Source: an uncultured bacterium (GTDB lineage: Bacteria > JAAXHH01). From it: a stretch of DNA of 43,643 bases. A program made the translations under genes and the position numbers. Below, piece after piece: positions 19,017 to 29,317 of this stretch; position 1 is the first letter of the stretch; each line of letters starts with the position of its first letter. The stretch spans positions 1 through 43,643 of the forward strand of contig CAJXCW010000010.1 of the NCBI GenBank assembly GCA_913051705.1. Reading direction: 5' to 3'. The notes under the pieces are model-generated. The model searched no databases and was not told where the DNA came from. It worked only from the letters and a program-made list of their open reading frames with translations.

Positions 19017-19685
19017 ATGGGGACGATTGATTTTGAGGGGCTTCAGCAGAATGATGCAGCGGCCTGGGGGTATTTTTTCGAAACGTACGCCGAAACGTTT
19101 TACCGGGTAGCACGGGGATATATCCCTGATCCGAGTGATGCGGAAGAAATGGTCAGCGAGACATTTATGAAGATCTAAGACAAAGTTTGTCTCGAGGGCC
19201 GGCAGCCGGATGATATGGGCAAGCTGCACTACTGGTTCATAGGATTCTGTAAAAATATCTGCCGGGACCGGATTCGGCGGATCGACCGGGAGCTTACGTA
19301 TTTAAGGAATCAAAAGCAACCGGCCTCGGATTTTGACGCGTTTAAATCGGATCGGTCGTATTTCGCCCTCATGGATTGTATGGAACCTCTGGAACCGGCG
19401 CTTCGGAAAGTCGTCGATTATTCCCTGGCGCTTGTGGTCGATCCCCTTGAGGATAAAGAGCCGTTGATGTCTCAAGAGCCGCAACATATCGACGACCGGC
19501 TTGTCTGGTCATTACCGGCGGCGGAGCATCCTTTTTCGGCCAGTGAATTTCATCTGGCCTTCTACTACGCTCATACGAAACGGGAAGAATTGGGGTTGCA
19601 GACCGCCACCGGTGAGGCCGAGTTTGCGCACCGTCTGAACGTAGATTTACGCTATCTGAAAGCCGAAACGAAGAATATAATGTAA
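19017..19685 (+). pseudogene. ECF-like RNA polymerase sigma factor interrupted by in-frame TAA (19176-19178)
   Basis: MGTIDFEGLQQNDAAAWGYFFETYAETFYRVARGYIPDPSDAEEMVSETFMKI*DKVCLEGRQPDDMGKLHYWFIGFCKNICRDRIRRIDREL...; region-2-like, frame otherwise open. Confidence 0.75.
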
Positions 19686-19718
19686 CTTAGTCTGTTGTAT
19701 ACCGGTCATACCTTTGTG

Positions 19719-19880
19719 ATGTTTAAAGGACACCTGGACCAGATGCTGGAAGGTATTCAATATGAAGTGGTTGCAGAAAACGCGGACGACGGATGTATTG
19801 ACCTGAGCATTGATCTACAGAAAAAACAGGGGAATGAAACATTGATCAATCGCGTTGTTCTTCAATTTCAACCGTCGTAG
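19719..19880 (+). CDS. Small protein of unknown function
   Basis: MFKGHLDQMLEGIQYEVVAENADDGCIDLSIDLQKKQGNETLINRVVLQFQPS; co-directional with the flanking sigma-like locus. Confidence 0.4.
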   Translation: MFKGHLDQMLEGIQYEVVAENADDGCIDLSIDLQKKQGNETLINRVVLQFQPS

Positions 19881-19932
19881 GCGTACGGCGTGCTGTGCGG
19901 CTGCCTTTTAACGCAAACGAAGGTATACAACC

Positions 19933-20741
19933 ATGAAGCATCCGCCCGTTGATATTCCGGTCATTGCCGGACAAATATCAGACCTGATATTTACCTCCTC
20001 CTACACGGCCGACAAACAGTTGACCGGTCTGCAGAGCGTTCGGTGGCTGGCGCGTCAGCAGAAACTAATCGTACATAAAGAAGAAGGGTTTCGTGCTGAT
20101 GGAACGAATTAACATATCGCCCTTTTCTGCACCGGATTTCCGGAAGAACTTCAGCAGCCGTTCAACCGGATGGTCATCCGGCAGACGAACGCCGCCCGGA
20201 TGATTGATCCCAACAAGCATGATCTGTTAAACTTTACCCTGTTAAAGATCTGGATGCCCGAGGCCTGTTACAGCATCTATGTTCTGCCCTCCACCGCGTC
20301 TCTGAATACATTACGTGTTGACCCCCGGACTTGCTGGCGGCTCTTGAAGATTGCCGTATTAACACGTGCAGCGGGCGTCCCGTCGACTATATCATCTCCT
20401 CCATATTCCCCGGCGACGATACCGGTATCTTACAAGATGAGACGCTCTTCATACATAGTGGGGGGCGGACGATGCTTTCATTGTGGCCGACCGGCAATTT
20501 TAAAGGTCATGGACAGCGGCAGCTTGGTTTTTCTGTGGCCGATGCGGTGCTGTTATCCGGGCAGGTGGATCAATTATCGAACGGGCGCCGTGTGCTTATC
20601 GCCCAGGAACAATGGCCGCCCAAGGCGTTCATCCTGTGCCTGACCAACGATCTGATCTGGTGGATACCGTTTGGCTTGTATCTGTATGATGCCTGGAAAC
20701 CGTTTTTTGCGGATGTCGAAGACCTCCATACAAACACTTGA
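19933..20741 (+). pseudogene. Protein of unknown function, interrupted by in-frame TAA (20110-20112) and a frameshift at a C5 run (20322-20326)
   Basis: MKHPPVDIPVIAGQISDLIFTSSYTADKQ...GFRADGTN*HIALFCTGFPEELQQPFNRMV...TLRVDP / PDLLAALEDCRINTCSGRPVDYIISSIFPGDDTGIL... Confidence 0.6.
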
Positions 20742-20815
20742 CAGGATATTTCCCGATCATTATTCTTTCTCATTATAGATCAGGAAGCGTTTCATCATTA
20801 TCCACAGAAAATATA

Positions 20816-22387
20816 ATGAAAATTCTATTAATATATCCTAAAGCGCCGGGTGTGTTTTGGTCTATGAAACATGCAATGAAACTCATCGGCAAAAAAACCG
20901 TCTATCCGCCGCTGAGCCTGTTAACCATCGCGGCCATGCTTCCCGCCGACTGGCACAAGCGTCTGGTTGATCTGAATGTGCAATCCCTTGGAGAAAACGA
21001 ACTGATATGGGCGGATTATGTTTTCTTAAGCGGCATGTATATCCATCGGACCTCTATGGAAGATATTATAGAGAAGTGTAATCTTGCAGGCGTCAAGGTG
21101 GTCGGCGGCGGCCCGTTTCTTACCCATGAATATGAAAATATAAGCGGCGTAGACCACTTTATCCTGAATGAAGCGGAAATAACCCTGCCTCCATTTCTTT
21201 CAGATCTGGAAGCAGGATGTCCCAAACCTGTTTACACGTCTTCCGAATTCGCTGACGTCAGCCAGACGCCCATTCCTATGTGGGATCTGGTGAATCTGGA
21301 TTATTATGCAGAAGGGCTGATACAATATTCGCGGGGTTGCCCTTATCAGTGCGACTTTTGCGATGTGACCTCTCTGTTCGGCCGGCTGCCGCGCACCAAA
21401 ACGCCGGAGCAGGTCATTGCAGAGCTGGAAAGTATGGGTGATCTGAAAAAATTCAGGGCGATCTTTTTCGCGGATGATAATCTCATCGGCAATAAAAAAC
21501 AACTGAAAACAACTTTACTGCCGGCCCTGATCAAATGGCGAAAAACAAACGGCGTCACGATTCCGTTTCGTACGCAGGTCACCATCAACCTGGCAGACGA
21601 TCAGGAACTGATGGATCTGATGATTGAGGCGGGTTTTAAAGGTATTTTTATCGGCATTGAAACACCATCTGTGGACAGCCTGATCGCATGTAAAAAGAAA
21701 CAGAACACCAAACGAGACTTGATCGAAAATGTAAAACACCTGCAACGTTCGGGGTTTGATATATATGCCGGGTTTATCGTCGGTTTTGATACCGATACCG
21801 CTTCCATCTTCCAGCAACAGGCCGAATTCATTCAGGAAAGTGGGATTGTTGTTGCGCTTGTAAATATCCTGAAGGCTCCTCCCGGAACGGAATTACGGGA
21901 ACGTATGGCCAGGGAAGGACGTTTGTTTGAAGGAGAAAGAAACGATATCTCGGGCAGTGAAGGAGAGATTGATTTTACGCCCATGATGGGAGAGGAAACC
22001 TTATATCGCGGCTTTAAAGAAGTGGTCCGATATATATACAAACCCACCCACCTGTATAAACGGGTATTAACCTTTCTTACGCGTTACAGGGCGCCGGAAG
22101 AGGTTCATCTTTCCGGTCAGTCCCTCCTTGATGATGTCGGTCCTTTTCTAAAATCGGTGTATTATCTCGGCATTATAGACAGCGGACGGTTTTATTACTG
22201 GAAGCTCGTCCTATGGACCCTCCTGAAACGGCCCAAACTGTTTCAGCTCGCCATGGAGCTCTGGATCGTCGCCTATCATTACCGTAAAATATATGAGGAC
22301 GATCCTTCCTTTGTCTTGGAAGAACAATATCACGAGGCGCAGCCTTCGGCGTTAATCGATGAAGAAAAAATCCTCACGCCCGTTTAA
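20816..22387 (+). CDS. B12-binding-domain radical SAM protein (DUF4070-like)
   Basis: MKILLIYPKAPGVFWSM; GVKVVGGGPFLTHEYE; YSRGCPYQCDFCDVTSLFGRLPRTKTPEQVIAEL (CxxxCxxC). Confidence 0.88.
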   Translation: MKILLIYPKAPGVFWSMKHAMKLIGKKTVYPPLSLLTIAAMLPADWHKRLVDLNVQSLGENELIWADYVFLSGMYIHRTSMEDIIEKCNLAGVKVVGGGPFLTHEYENISGVDHFILNEAEITLPPFLSDLEAGCPKPVYTSSEFADVSQTPIPMWDLVNLDYYAEGLIQYSRGCPYQCDFCDVTSLFGRLPRTKTPEQVIAELESMGDLKKFRAIFFADDNLIGNKKQLKTTLLPALIKWRKTNGVTIPFRTQVTINLADDQELMDLMIEAGFKGIFIGIETPSVDSLIACKKKQNTKRDLIENVKHLQRSGFDIYAGFIVGFDTDTASIFQQQAEFIQESGIVVALVNILKAPPGTELRERMAREGRLFEGERNDISGSEGEIDFTPMMGEETLYRGFKEVVRYIYKPTHLYKRVLTFLTRYRAPEEVHLSGQSLLDDVGPFLKSVYYLGIIDSGRFYYWKLVLWTLLKRPKLFQLAMELWIVAYHYRKIYEDDPSFVLEEQYHEAQPSALIDEEKILTPV

Positions 22388-22410
22388 TGAACGTCTAAGG
22401 CATGATTAGA

Positions 22411-22428
22411 ACGGGCTTCGCCCGCTGG
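22411..22428. terminator. GC-rich hairpin near the radical SAM/glpK convergent junction
   Basis: ACGGGC-TTC-GCCCGCT at 22411 onwards; AT-rich/T-rich tract nearby. Confidence 0.45.
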
Positions 22429-22447
22429 ATTTTGGTGGGTTCTTTCG

Positions 22448-23956
22448 TTAATTTTTTACTTTGTTGACTTCCCTTTCCCAGCCCCGGCTGCGGCGGACGG
22501 CTTCCTGCCAGCCGTCGTAGAGCTGATCTCGCATGGATTCGGCCATGTGGGGGGTATACCGATGAATATCCTGATTAACCGGTAAATCATCCCGGCTTTG
22601 CCAGAATCCGACGCCGAGACCGGCCAGGAACGCGGCACCGCGAGCGGTTGATTCTGCTACGGCCGGGCGGTCTACAGGGACCTGGAGTATATCTGCCTGA
22701 AACTGCATCAGGAATTCATTGGCAGCCGTGCCGCCGTCAACGCGTAGGCTATTTATTGGTATCTGAGTATCCTTTGTCATGGTTTCTACGACATCGCGGG
22801 TTTGATAGGCAATGGATTCCAATGCGGCACGTACGATGTGAGCACGCGTGGTACCCCGCGTAAGGCCGATCATCAAGCCCCGAGCATACATATCCCAGTA
22901 CGGGGCACCAAGACCTACAAAAGCAGGTACCAGATACATCCCACCGCTATCCTCTACAGACAATGCCAGCGCTTCGCTGTCTGCGGCCTGTTCGATCAGC
23001 CCAAGCTGATCGCGAAGCCACTGAATGGCGGCGCCCGCTACGAAGATGCTGCCTTCGAGCGCATATTCTATATGACCATTAATGCCCCAGGCCACCGTTG
23101 ATAACAGACCACCGGAGGAGGCCACCGGGCGATCTCCCGTATGCATCAGCAGAAAACATCCGGTGCCATAGGTATTCTTGACTTCTCCCGGTGCAAAACA
23201 CCCCTGTCCGAATAACGCGGCCTGCTGGTCGCCGGCGATGCCTGCAATCGGTATAGACGTACCGAATAATGAGACATCCGTCTCGCCTATGACACCACTT
23301 GACGGCACGACATCGGGCAAAAGCGCCTCAGGGATATGAAACGTTTCAAAAATCTGTCTATCCCACCGGTGTTCAGTGATATTATAGAGCAACGTCCTGG
23401 ACGCATTCGATGGGTCGGTCACATGCAATCGTCCCCCCGTTAACCGATAAACAAGCCAGGAATCCACGGTACCGAAAGCCAGGTCTCCCTTCTCGGCACG
23501 GGTTCTTATACCGGGTATATTATCCAGCATCCATTGTATCTTCGTGCCGGAGAAATAAGCGTCTATAACCAAACCTGTTCGGGTGCGGATCATCTCCTCG
23601 TACCCTTCTGCACGAAGCCGATCACATATCGCCGCCGTACGGCGGCACTGCCAGACAATCGCATTGCAAACAGGCCGACCGGTCTTTCGATCCCAGAGAA
23701 GGGTGGTCTCTCTTTGATTCGTAATGCCGATTCCTGCAATGTCGTGTGCCGTAATACCGCTTTCACGGATTACCTCCCGGGCGGCTTTCATCTGACTTTC
23801 CCAGATCTCATCCGGATCATGTTCTACCCAGCCAGGCTGTGGAAAATACTGGGGGAACTCATACTGGGCTACGGCGACTGGTGCGCCGCTTCTGTCAAAT
23901 AAGATAGCGCGAGAACTGGTTGTTCCCTGATCTAAAGCAAGGATATAGGAAGGCAT
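22448..23956 (-). CDS. glpK: Glycerol kinase
   Basis: [84 protein letters not shown]. Confidence 0.96.
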   Translation of the reverse strand: MPSYILALDQGTTSSRAILFDRSGAPVAVAQYEFPQYFPQPGWVEHDPDEIWESQMKAAREVIRESGITAHDIAGIGITNQRETTLLWDRKTGRPVCNAIVWQCRRTAAICDRLRAEGYEEMIRTRTGLVIDAYFSGTKIQWMLDNIPGIRTRAEKGDLAFGTVDSWLVYRLTGGRLHVTDPSNASRTLLYNITEHRWDRQIFETFHIPEALLPDVVPSSGVIGETDVSLFGTSIPIAGIAGDQQAALFGQGCFAPGEVKNTYGTGCFLLMHTGDRPVASSGGLLSTVAWGINGHIEYALEGSIFVAGAAIQWLRDQLGLIEQAADSEALALSVEDSGGMYLVPAFVGLGAPYWDMYARGLMIGLTRGTTRAHIVRAALESIAYQTRDVVETMTKDTQIPINSLRVDGGTAANEFLMQFQADILQVPVDRPAVAESTARGAAFLAGLGVGFWQSRDDLPVNQDIHRYTPHMAESMRDQLYDGWQEAVRRSRGWEREVNKVKN

Positions 23957-24103
23957 AGGTTTTAAGAGCGGATGGGCGGCGTATTATCCGGCATACTCGA
24001 CAATAGCCAGAGTGACATCATTTAGGGGTTTCATGCCGGACGTAAAATCTGATATGGGATCTACAATAGAGTTTTTCATAGCGTCAGCGCCCTGATGAGT
24101 ACG

Positions 24104-24502
24104 TTACGCTATCCAGGCTTCAAGCCTCGCCGTTCCATACGATTCCCCCTCCGGGATGGTCTCACCCATACGGATGTGATCGCCCGGAGTCAGGCGAACT
24201 TCATGTTGAAGCTTCTGATTATTGAGATACGTGTCGTTACGACTCGTGTCGGTCAGGATATAACCGTTTTCATCGGCCCGAAGCCGGGCATCTTCTCTTG
24301 AGACTCCGTCTCCTCCAAGCACCAGATTCGCCTGCTTGGAACGACCAAGGACCATGGCATCCCGGGTGAGCGGATGGGCCTGTTGGTCTGCCGCATTTAT
24401 AGATTTTAAGTAAGGAATGGCCTCTCTCTGGTCGATGCGATACATAAGACGCTGTAGCGTCGCGAAGGTCACCATGGCATCGGTGTTTCTGTCAGCCGCC
24501 AT
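24104..24502 (-). CDS. FHA-domain protein
   Basis: MVLGRSKQANLVLGGDGVSREDARLRADENGYILTDTSRNDTYLNNQKLQHEVRLTPGDHIRMG; 11-bp overlap with upstream gene. Confidence 0.85.
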   Translation of the reverse strand: MAADRNTDAMVTFATLQRLMYRIDQREAIPYLKSINAADQQAHPLTRDAMVLGRSKQANLVLGGDGVSREDARLRADENGYILTDTSRNDTYLNNQKLQHEVRLTPGDHIRMGETIPEGESYGTARLEAWIA

Positions 24503-27500
24503 GGGCATCTCGAATTTGTTCGATGGTCTGTCGGGTCTGCCGGGTGATTTCCTGATATAAATCATAGTTGGTTTCCCGTCCCTTACGGCGGCGGTATGCC
24601 TCTATGTCGATCGGTGCTTCGAATACGACCTCTATAGGCCGGCGATGTGGCAGGTTCCGTCCTTTGGGCAAAGCGGCATAGGTGCCCCGGATATAAGTCG
24701 GTACAACCGGCACACCGAGTTCCAGCGCCAATAAACCTAAACCGACCTTGAACGCCTGCAATTCACCGGTTACAGAACGGGTTCCTTCCGGATAGATCAA
24801 CAATGGCGTAGCCGGTGATAAAACCTGAGAAGAGGCGCGAAGCCCCTCGAAAATCTGGTCGTGACGGTCAAACGGGACGACATGCATGATCGAACCGAAA
24901 AACCAGGCCTTGAAAGGCGAGTTAAAGAAATAATCCTTAGCGCCTAACGGATGGACGCGATCCACCCGATCCCATAATGCCACGATAATAGCGCCGGAAT
25001 CGAGATGGCTGCAATGATTGGCCGCAATAAGAAACGGCGTGTCCGTGGGGATATGCTCAAGACCTTGGCAGGACAGATTGAAATATTTTCTGTATAACAA
25101 GCGGCCAGCGGTCCAGATGATTCGTTGCAACATACTTTTTTTATGCGATACGGGTTCGGCGCTTAAAGACATTTTTTCCGATTCGAGCATTCTGGCCCAA
25201 TAATCGGATGTATCCACCGGCTGGTCCACGACCGGGGCCTCCAGGTCGCTGATATACCGGCGGACCGTATCCAGCACATCTTGCACCGTATGAATCTTTA
25301 ATGCCTCTGCATCGGGAATGGTCGTGTCAAAACGGGTTTCCAGCGCAGCCATCAGTTCCACGCGCATAAGCGAATCCATCAGATCTTCAACAGGCCGTTC
25401 CGGATGGTCGGAAATATCGGAGACCGGCTGCCGGGTCAGACGGGCCATCACCCGGTATACGACCTGATCCCAGGGCAATGTTCCGGATTCCTGCGGGTCT
25501 GATGCCGCGTCGGTTGATGGTTCATGGACCTGCGCCATCAGTAGCCTCCGGTATTCTGCACGGCGTTCTTTTGGTTCGCCGTTGGCAGGGAGCGGCTCAT
25601 CCCATACATGCACCTGTTGAATACGCTGATAGGAAGGTAATGACTTGGAAATCCTCTGTACGGATGAAATCACTTCACGGCGTACATCCTCCGTCTCCCC
25701 GGTGAATGAATGCCAGTCGGGCACAACGACCGCATGGACATCTTCGCCCATGGAATCGAGCGGACGGATACCTACGATCCGGAATTCTTTCATATGCGGC
25801 AGAGACCGATAGTGCCACTCCACTTCATCGGGATACACATTTTTTCCGGCGCCGGTGACGATCAAATCCTTTGATCGTCCCGTAATATATACATAGCTGT
25901 CTTCATCCTGATAGCCGATATCTCCGGTATACAACCACCCATCCCGGAGATATTCCGCCGTTGCTACGGGATTATGGTAATACCCGCTCATCACATTCGC
26001 CCCGCGCACCACGATCTCCCCATTCCCCGTATCATCTGGATTATCTATACGCAGTTCTATCTCCGGTAACGGCAGGCCCACAGAGGCCGCCTTACTCTGA
26101 TCCATGGGATTGACGGTCAATATAGGCGCGGTTTCCGTCAGGCCGTAGCCTTCGTAAATGGTCAGGCCGATCTGCTGATAGGCATCATAGAGCGTCTTGT
26201 CGAGCGCCGCCCCACCGCTGACCAGCAAACGAATCCGTTCGATCACCTTATTATCCGATACTTCCGCCGTTCGGCGTAAGCGCTCGTAGAGTAATTTTAA
26301 AATCCGGGGGACTGCCAGAATGCATGTGGTTTCCGTTTCCGCCATCAAATCGATCAGATGACGTGATTTGAGCGTATCGGAATACGTGATGGTCGCACCG
26401 GCATAAAAAGGCATCAGGAAACCTGCCGTAAACTCGAGGGCATGGTTGAGAGGCAAGACCGACAGAAACTGATCTGTTTTGTAAGCCCGTAAAACCTCGG
26501 CCAGGGAAAGCAGGTTCGACACAAAATTGCGATGGGTCAATACGGCGCCACGAGGGTCTACCGATGTGCCTTTGGTAAATATGATGGACGCAACCGTCTC
26601 CGGCTCGACAGGCGCCCAGGCCGGTGGTTCTTCATCTGTAGTGACCGGAGAAGCTGTCAGCCGGGCTTCATCAAAGGCCAGGCCATAGTTGTCGATATTC
26701 CACAGGAAGATATCCTGAATAGGTTCTGTAGGCGCTTGATCTGCCTCAGGCGTTTCATCCATGAGGATGCGATATCCGCTTTCCGAACACAGTATAGCGC
26801 GGGCACTGGTAAATCGGGCGACGGCCCAGATTTCATGTACCGGCGTCTGTCTGTCAACAGGGATAATGGCCACGCCGGCCACCATGGCGGCAAAACAGGC
26901 GATGCCCCATTCCGGTTTGTTTTCTGAAAACAACAGCACCCGATCCCCTGGATGTAATCCGTTTTGACGCCAGTGCCAGCCGATATGGCCGGCTAAATCG
27001 TGTACCTCTCTGTACGTATAACGAACCCATCCGTCATCGCGCTTCATCTGTAAGGCCACCTGATCGCTGTACATCTCTGTACTTTTTTCCAGTACGTCGG
27101 TCAGCGTATCCAGATGGGGCAGCATATCCTCCTCTACCTGATCGAAACCGGAACGATCCACCACGTCTTCTTCTTCCGTCTTTTCACGATCCGACGTATC
27201 GGTTTTCAGAACATGTCGTTTCAAGCCGGGTATGTGTATATCCTGAATGTATTTCTGCCAATGAATCCGAGAAACATCACAATTGAACAACAGCTGATCT
27301 TCCGGATCGAGACTTTCATGAAGTTTCTGTATACGGTCCGTCTCAAAGGTGCAATCCATAGAGGTGTACGGACTGTATATGGTCGCATAATACAACATAC
27401 GCGTGATCGCTGATTTCATCACCGTAATCTTTTGTCTCCAACGATTTAACACGGATATCCACGACAGCCGGTCGATACACCATAGGGCGGCGGACATAGG

Positions 27501-28790
27501 CCAGATATACCGGTGCGTATACCGTCTACGAAATTGCTCCAGCGTGGGATAAGACCATTTTTTTACGAGAATCGGCTCGTTGCGTTTGTCCAGACGCGGA
27601 TTTTTCAGAAAATATTCATACACCAGGTTGAATATCTGATGAAATTGAATCGGATTCTTATCGCCTGTCGATACGTGATAAACGGTGATTCCCTTTTCCT
27701 GAGCCACACGCGGCATAGCCGCCAGGATCGTATTCACTACAATGTCAACGGGAATCACATCAAGGGTAGCGTTTTTATCGCCGGGGAAGTCCGGTAAACG
27801 GCCTCTGCTGATGGCATCGATAAGCGGGTCAGCGACTTTCAGGCCCTCAATCCATCCCGGTTCAGGATCGACCAGACTGCTCTCCACAACGGATGGTCGT
27901 ATAATGGCGGTAGGGAGCTCATCTCTATACTTGACGACGAGTTGCTCTCCCATGGCTTTCGTCATCGTATAACTATCATGCCAACCCCACTGTTGCCCTC
28001 GACGCATACCCTCTTCAATGAGTTGTTCTTTGAGCCACAGCTTGCGATAGGTTTCGATCTGAGCATCCAGCCACCGCTGTGAGGGCTTTCTGTTTTGTCG
28101 CCACGCCATCTTTTTAAATTGGGCCTGCTGTTCCTCCGAACGGGAGGCATCATGAATACTGCTTGCCGTCGTCAGGATATCTTTAATCTCATGTTCGACA
28201 TCGAATGGAGTCCGGCTACGCCCGATCTCCTGGGCCATGGATCGGTCAGGGGTAGGCGGGACTTCGGGCGCCCGGCCTTTGCGTTGCCCGCTGACATAGG
28301 CTGTGGACACGTGGATGAGAATCGTGTCGTCGCAGGCCTTGGCAAATTCCAGGATGCGCCGGACGCCGAGGGTATTAAGCTGCAAGGCGGCGTCAATCTC
28401 TTCGTCGAACGTGACCGACGCAGCACAGGTCACCACAATCTGCACCTCGCGCATGAGCCGTTCATATAAATCCGGCTCAAAGCCGAGATGATCGAGCGTC
28501 AGGTCACCGGTCAAGGCATGGATTTTCTCATGCATGACCGTCATGAACCGGTCGCCATGCGTTTCACGCAAACGCGCAAATGCGGAGGAAGGCAGAATTT
28601 CGTTATCCAGCCGATCTGCGGCCGTCAAAATGGTGCCGTCCCGCTGTCGTTTGGTGCGAATGAGCAAATACATCCGCTCGATTTCCGGCGCGTATCGGAG
28701 GATTTTCTCGATAAGTCCTTTGGCCAAAAATCCAGTTGTACCGGTAATCAACAGTGTTTTGCCGTGTAAATAGGTGGCGATTTCGCTCAT
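24492..28790 (-). CDS. Multidomain fatty acyl reductase - AMP-binding acyl ligase - acyl carrier protein - PlsC acyltransferase (ElbD-like architecture)
   Basis: N-term LLITGTTGFLAKGLIEKIL and YTMTKAMGEQLV (NAD-binding reductase); FTKGTSVDPRGAVLTHRNF, YEGYGLTETAPILTVNP, GRSKDLIVTGAGKNVYPDEVE (AMP ligase); DLMDSLMRVELMAALE (ACP); NHCSHLDSG and YPEGTRSVTG (PlsC). Confidence 0.9.
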   Translation of the reverse strand: MSEIATYLHGKTLLITGTTGFLAKGLIEKILRYAPEIERMYLLIRTKRQRDGTILTAADRLDNEILPSSAFARLRETHGDRFMTVMHEKIHALTGDLTLDHLGFEPDLYERLMREVQIVVTCAASVTFDEEIDAALQLNTLGVRRILEFAKACDDTILIHVSTAYVSGQRKGRAPEVPPTPDRSMAQEIGRSRTPFDVEHEIKDILTTASSIHDASRSEEQQAQFKKMAWRQNRKPSQRWLDAQIETYRKLWLKEQLIEEGMRRGQQWGWHDSYTMTKAMGEQLVVKYRDELPTAIIRPSVVESSLVDPEPGWIEGLKVADPLIDAISRGRLPDFPGDKNATLDVIPVDIVVNTILAAMPRVAQEKGITVYHVSTGDKNPIQFHQIFNLVYEYFLKNPRLDKRNEPILVKKWSYPTLEQFRRRYTHRYIWPMSAALWCIDRLSWISVLNRWRQKITVMKSAITRMLYYATIYSPYTSMDCTFETDRIQKLHESLDPEDQLLFNCDVSRIHWQKYIQDIHIPGLKRHVLKTDTSDREKTEEEDVVDRSGFDQVEEDMLPHLDTLTDVLEKSTEMYSDQVALQMKRDDGWVRYTYREVHDLAGHIGWHWRQNGLHPGDRVLLFSENKPEWGIACFAAMVAGVAIIPVDRQTPVHEIWAVARFTSARAILCSESGYRILMDETPEADQAPTEPIQDIFLWNIDNYGLAFDEARLTASPVTTDEEPPAWAPVEPETVASIIFTKGTSVDPRGAVLTHRNFVSNLLSLAEVLRAYKTDQFLSVLPLNHALEFTAGFLMPFYAGATITYSDTLKSRHLIDLMAETETTCILAVPRILKLLYERLRRTAEVSDNKVIERIRLLVSGGAALDKTLYDAYQQIGLTIYEGYGLTETAPILTVNPMDQSKAASVGLPLPEIELRIDNPDDTGNGEIVVRGANVMSGYYHNPVATAEYLRDGWLYTGDIGYQDEDSYVYITGRSKDLIVTGAGKNVYPDEVEWHYRSLPHMKEFRIVGIRPLDSMGEDVHAVVVPDWHSFTGETEDVRREVISSVQRISKSLPSYQRIQQVHVWDEPLPANGEPKERRAEYRRLLMAQVHEPSTDAASDPQESGTLPWDQVVYRVMARLTRQPVSDISDHPERPVEDLMDSLMRVELMAALETRFDTTIPDAEALKIHTVQDVLDTVRRYISDLEAPVVDQPVDTSDYWARMLESEKMSLSAEPVSHKKSMLQRIIWTAGRLLYRKYFNLSCQGLEHIPTDTPFLIAANHCSHLDSGAIIVALWDRVDRVHPLGAKDYFFNSPFKAWFFGSIMHVVPFDRHDQIFEGLRASSQVLSPATPLLIYPEGTRSVTGELQAFKVGLGLLALELGVPVVPTYIRGTYAALPKGRNLPHRRPIEVVFEAPIDIEAYRRRKGRETNYDLYQEITRQTRQTIEQIRDAHGG

Positions 28791-28798
28791 GGCTCCTC

Positions 28799-29266
28799 TT
28801 AGCCGGTAGGCTGCGTGGTCGCATTTTCCATGCTCGGCGCTTCAGTCAGTTGGAGCTGTAATTTATCTCCGACCGTGCATCCCATATCGGTGGCGGCATT
28901 ACCGAAGCTGATGGCCAGTTGCAGACGGTTATCTTCTTCATCGATCCGCGCGATCCATTCACCCCTGGCTACATCGCCGTAATCTTTACCCATCAACATC
29001 GGATAGGACTTGTCCTTATATGTTACGGTAATCCAGCTATTTTCAACAATGCCCTTTTCAGCCAGTTCCTCACGCGTAATGCTCGTATTGATGTTGGCGA
29101 ATTCTTCACTGATATGGAGGATTTCCACCTCGATTTTTTCAGGCATCGCCTTAGTCATTTCAGGAGCTGCTGCTACTGGTTCCGGCGGGTCTTCCGGGGC
29201 ACCACATCCGGCTATCCCGATGAAACCGATACAGGCCGTAAGCAAATATGCCATGAATCTGGTCAT
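28799..29266 (-). CDS. Putative lipoprotein resembling the C-terminal domain of SAM hydroxide adenosyltransferase (DUF62)
   Basis: Signal with IAGC lipobox; YGDVARGEWIARIDEEDNRLQLAISFGNAATDMGCTVGDKLQLQ resembles the SAM_HAT C-terminal pattern. Confidence 0.6.
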   Translation of the reverse strand: MTRFMAYLLTACIGFIGIAGCGAPEDPPEPVAAAPEMTKAMPEKIEVEILHISEEFANINTSITREELAEKGIVENSWITVTYKDKSYPMLMGKDYGDVARGEWIARIDEEDNRLQLAISFGNAATDMGCTVGDKLQLQLTEAPSMENATTQPTG

Positions 29267-29317
29267 GATTCTATCCTTTCATCATTCCCTGGCTTGTCGT
29301 CAGGGAGGGTAAACGGG

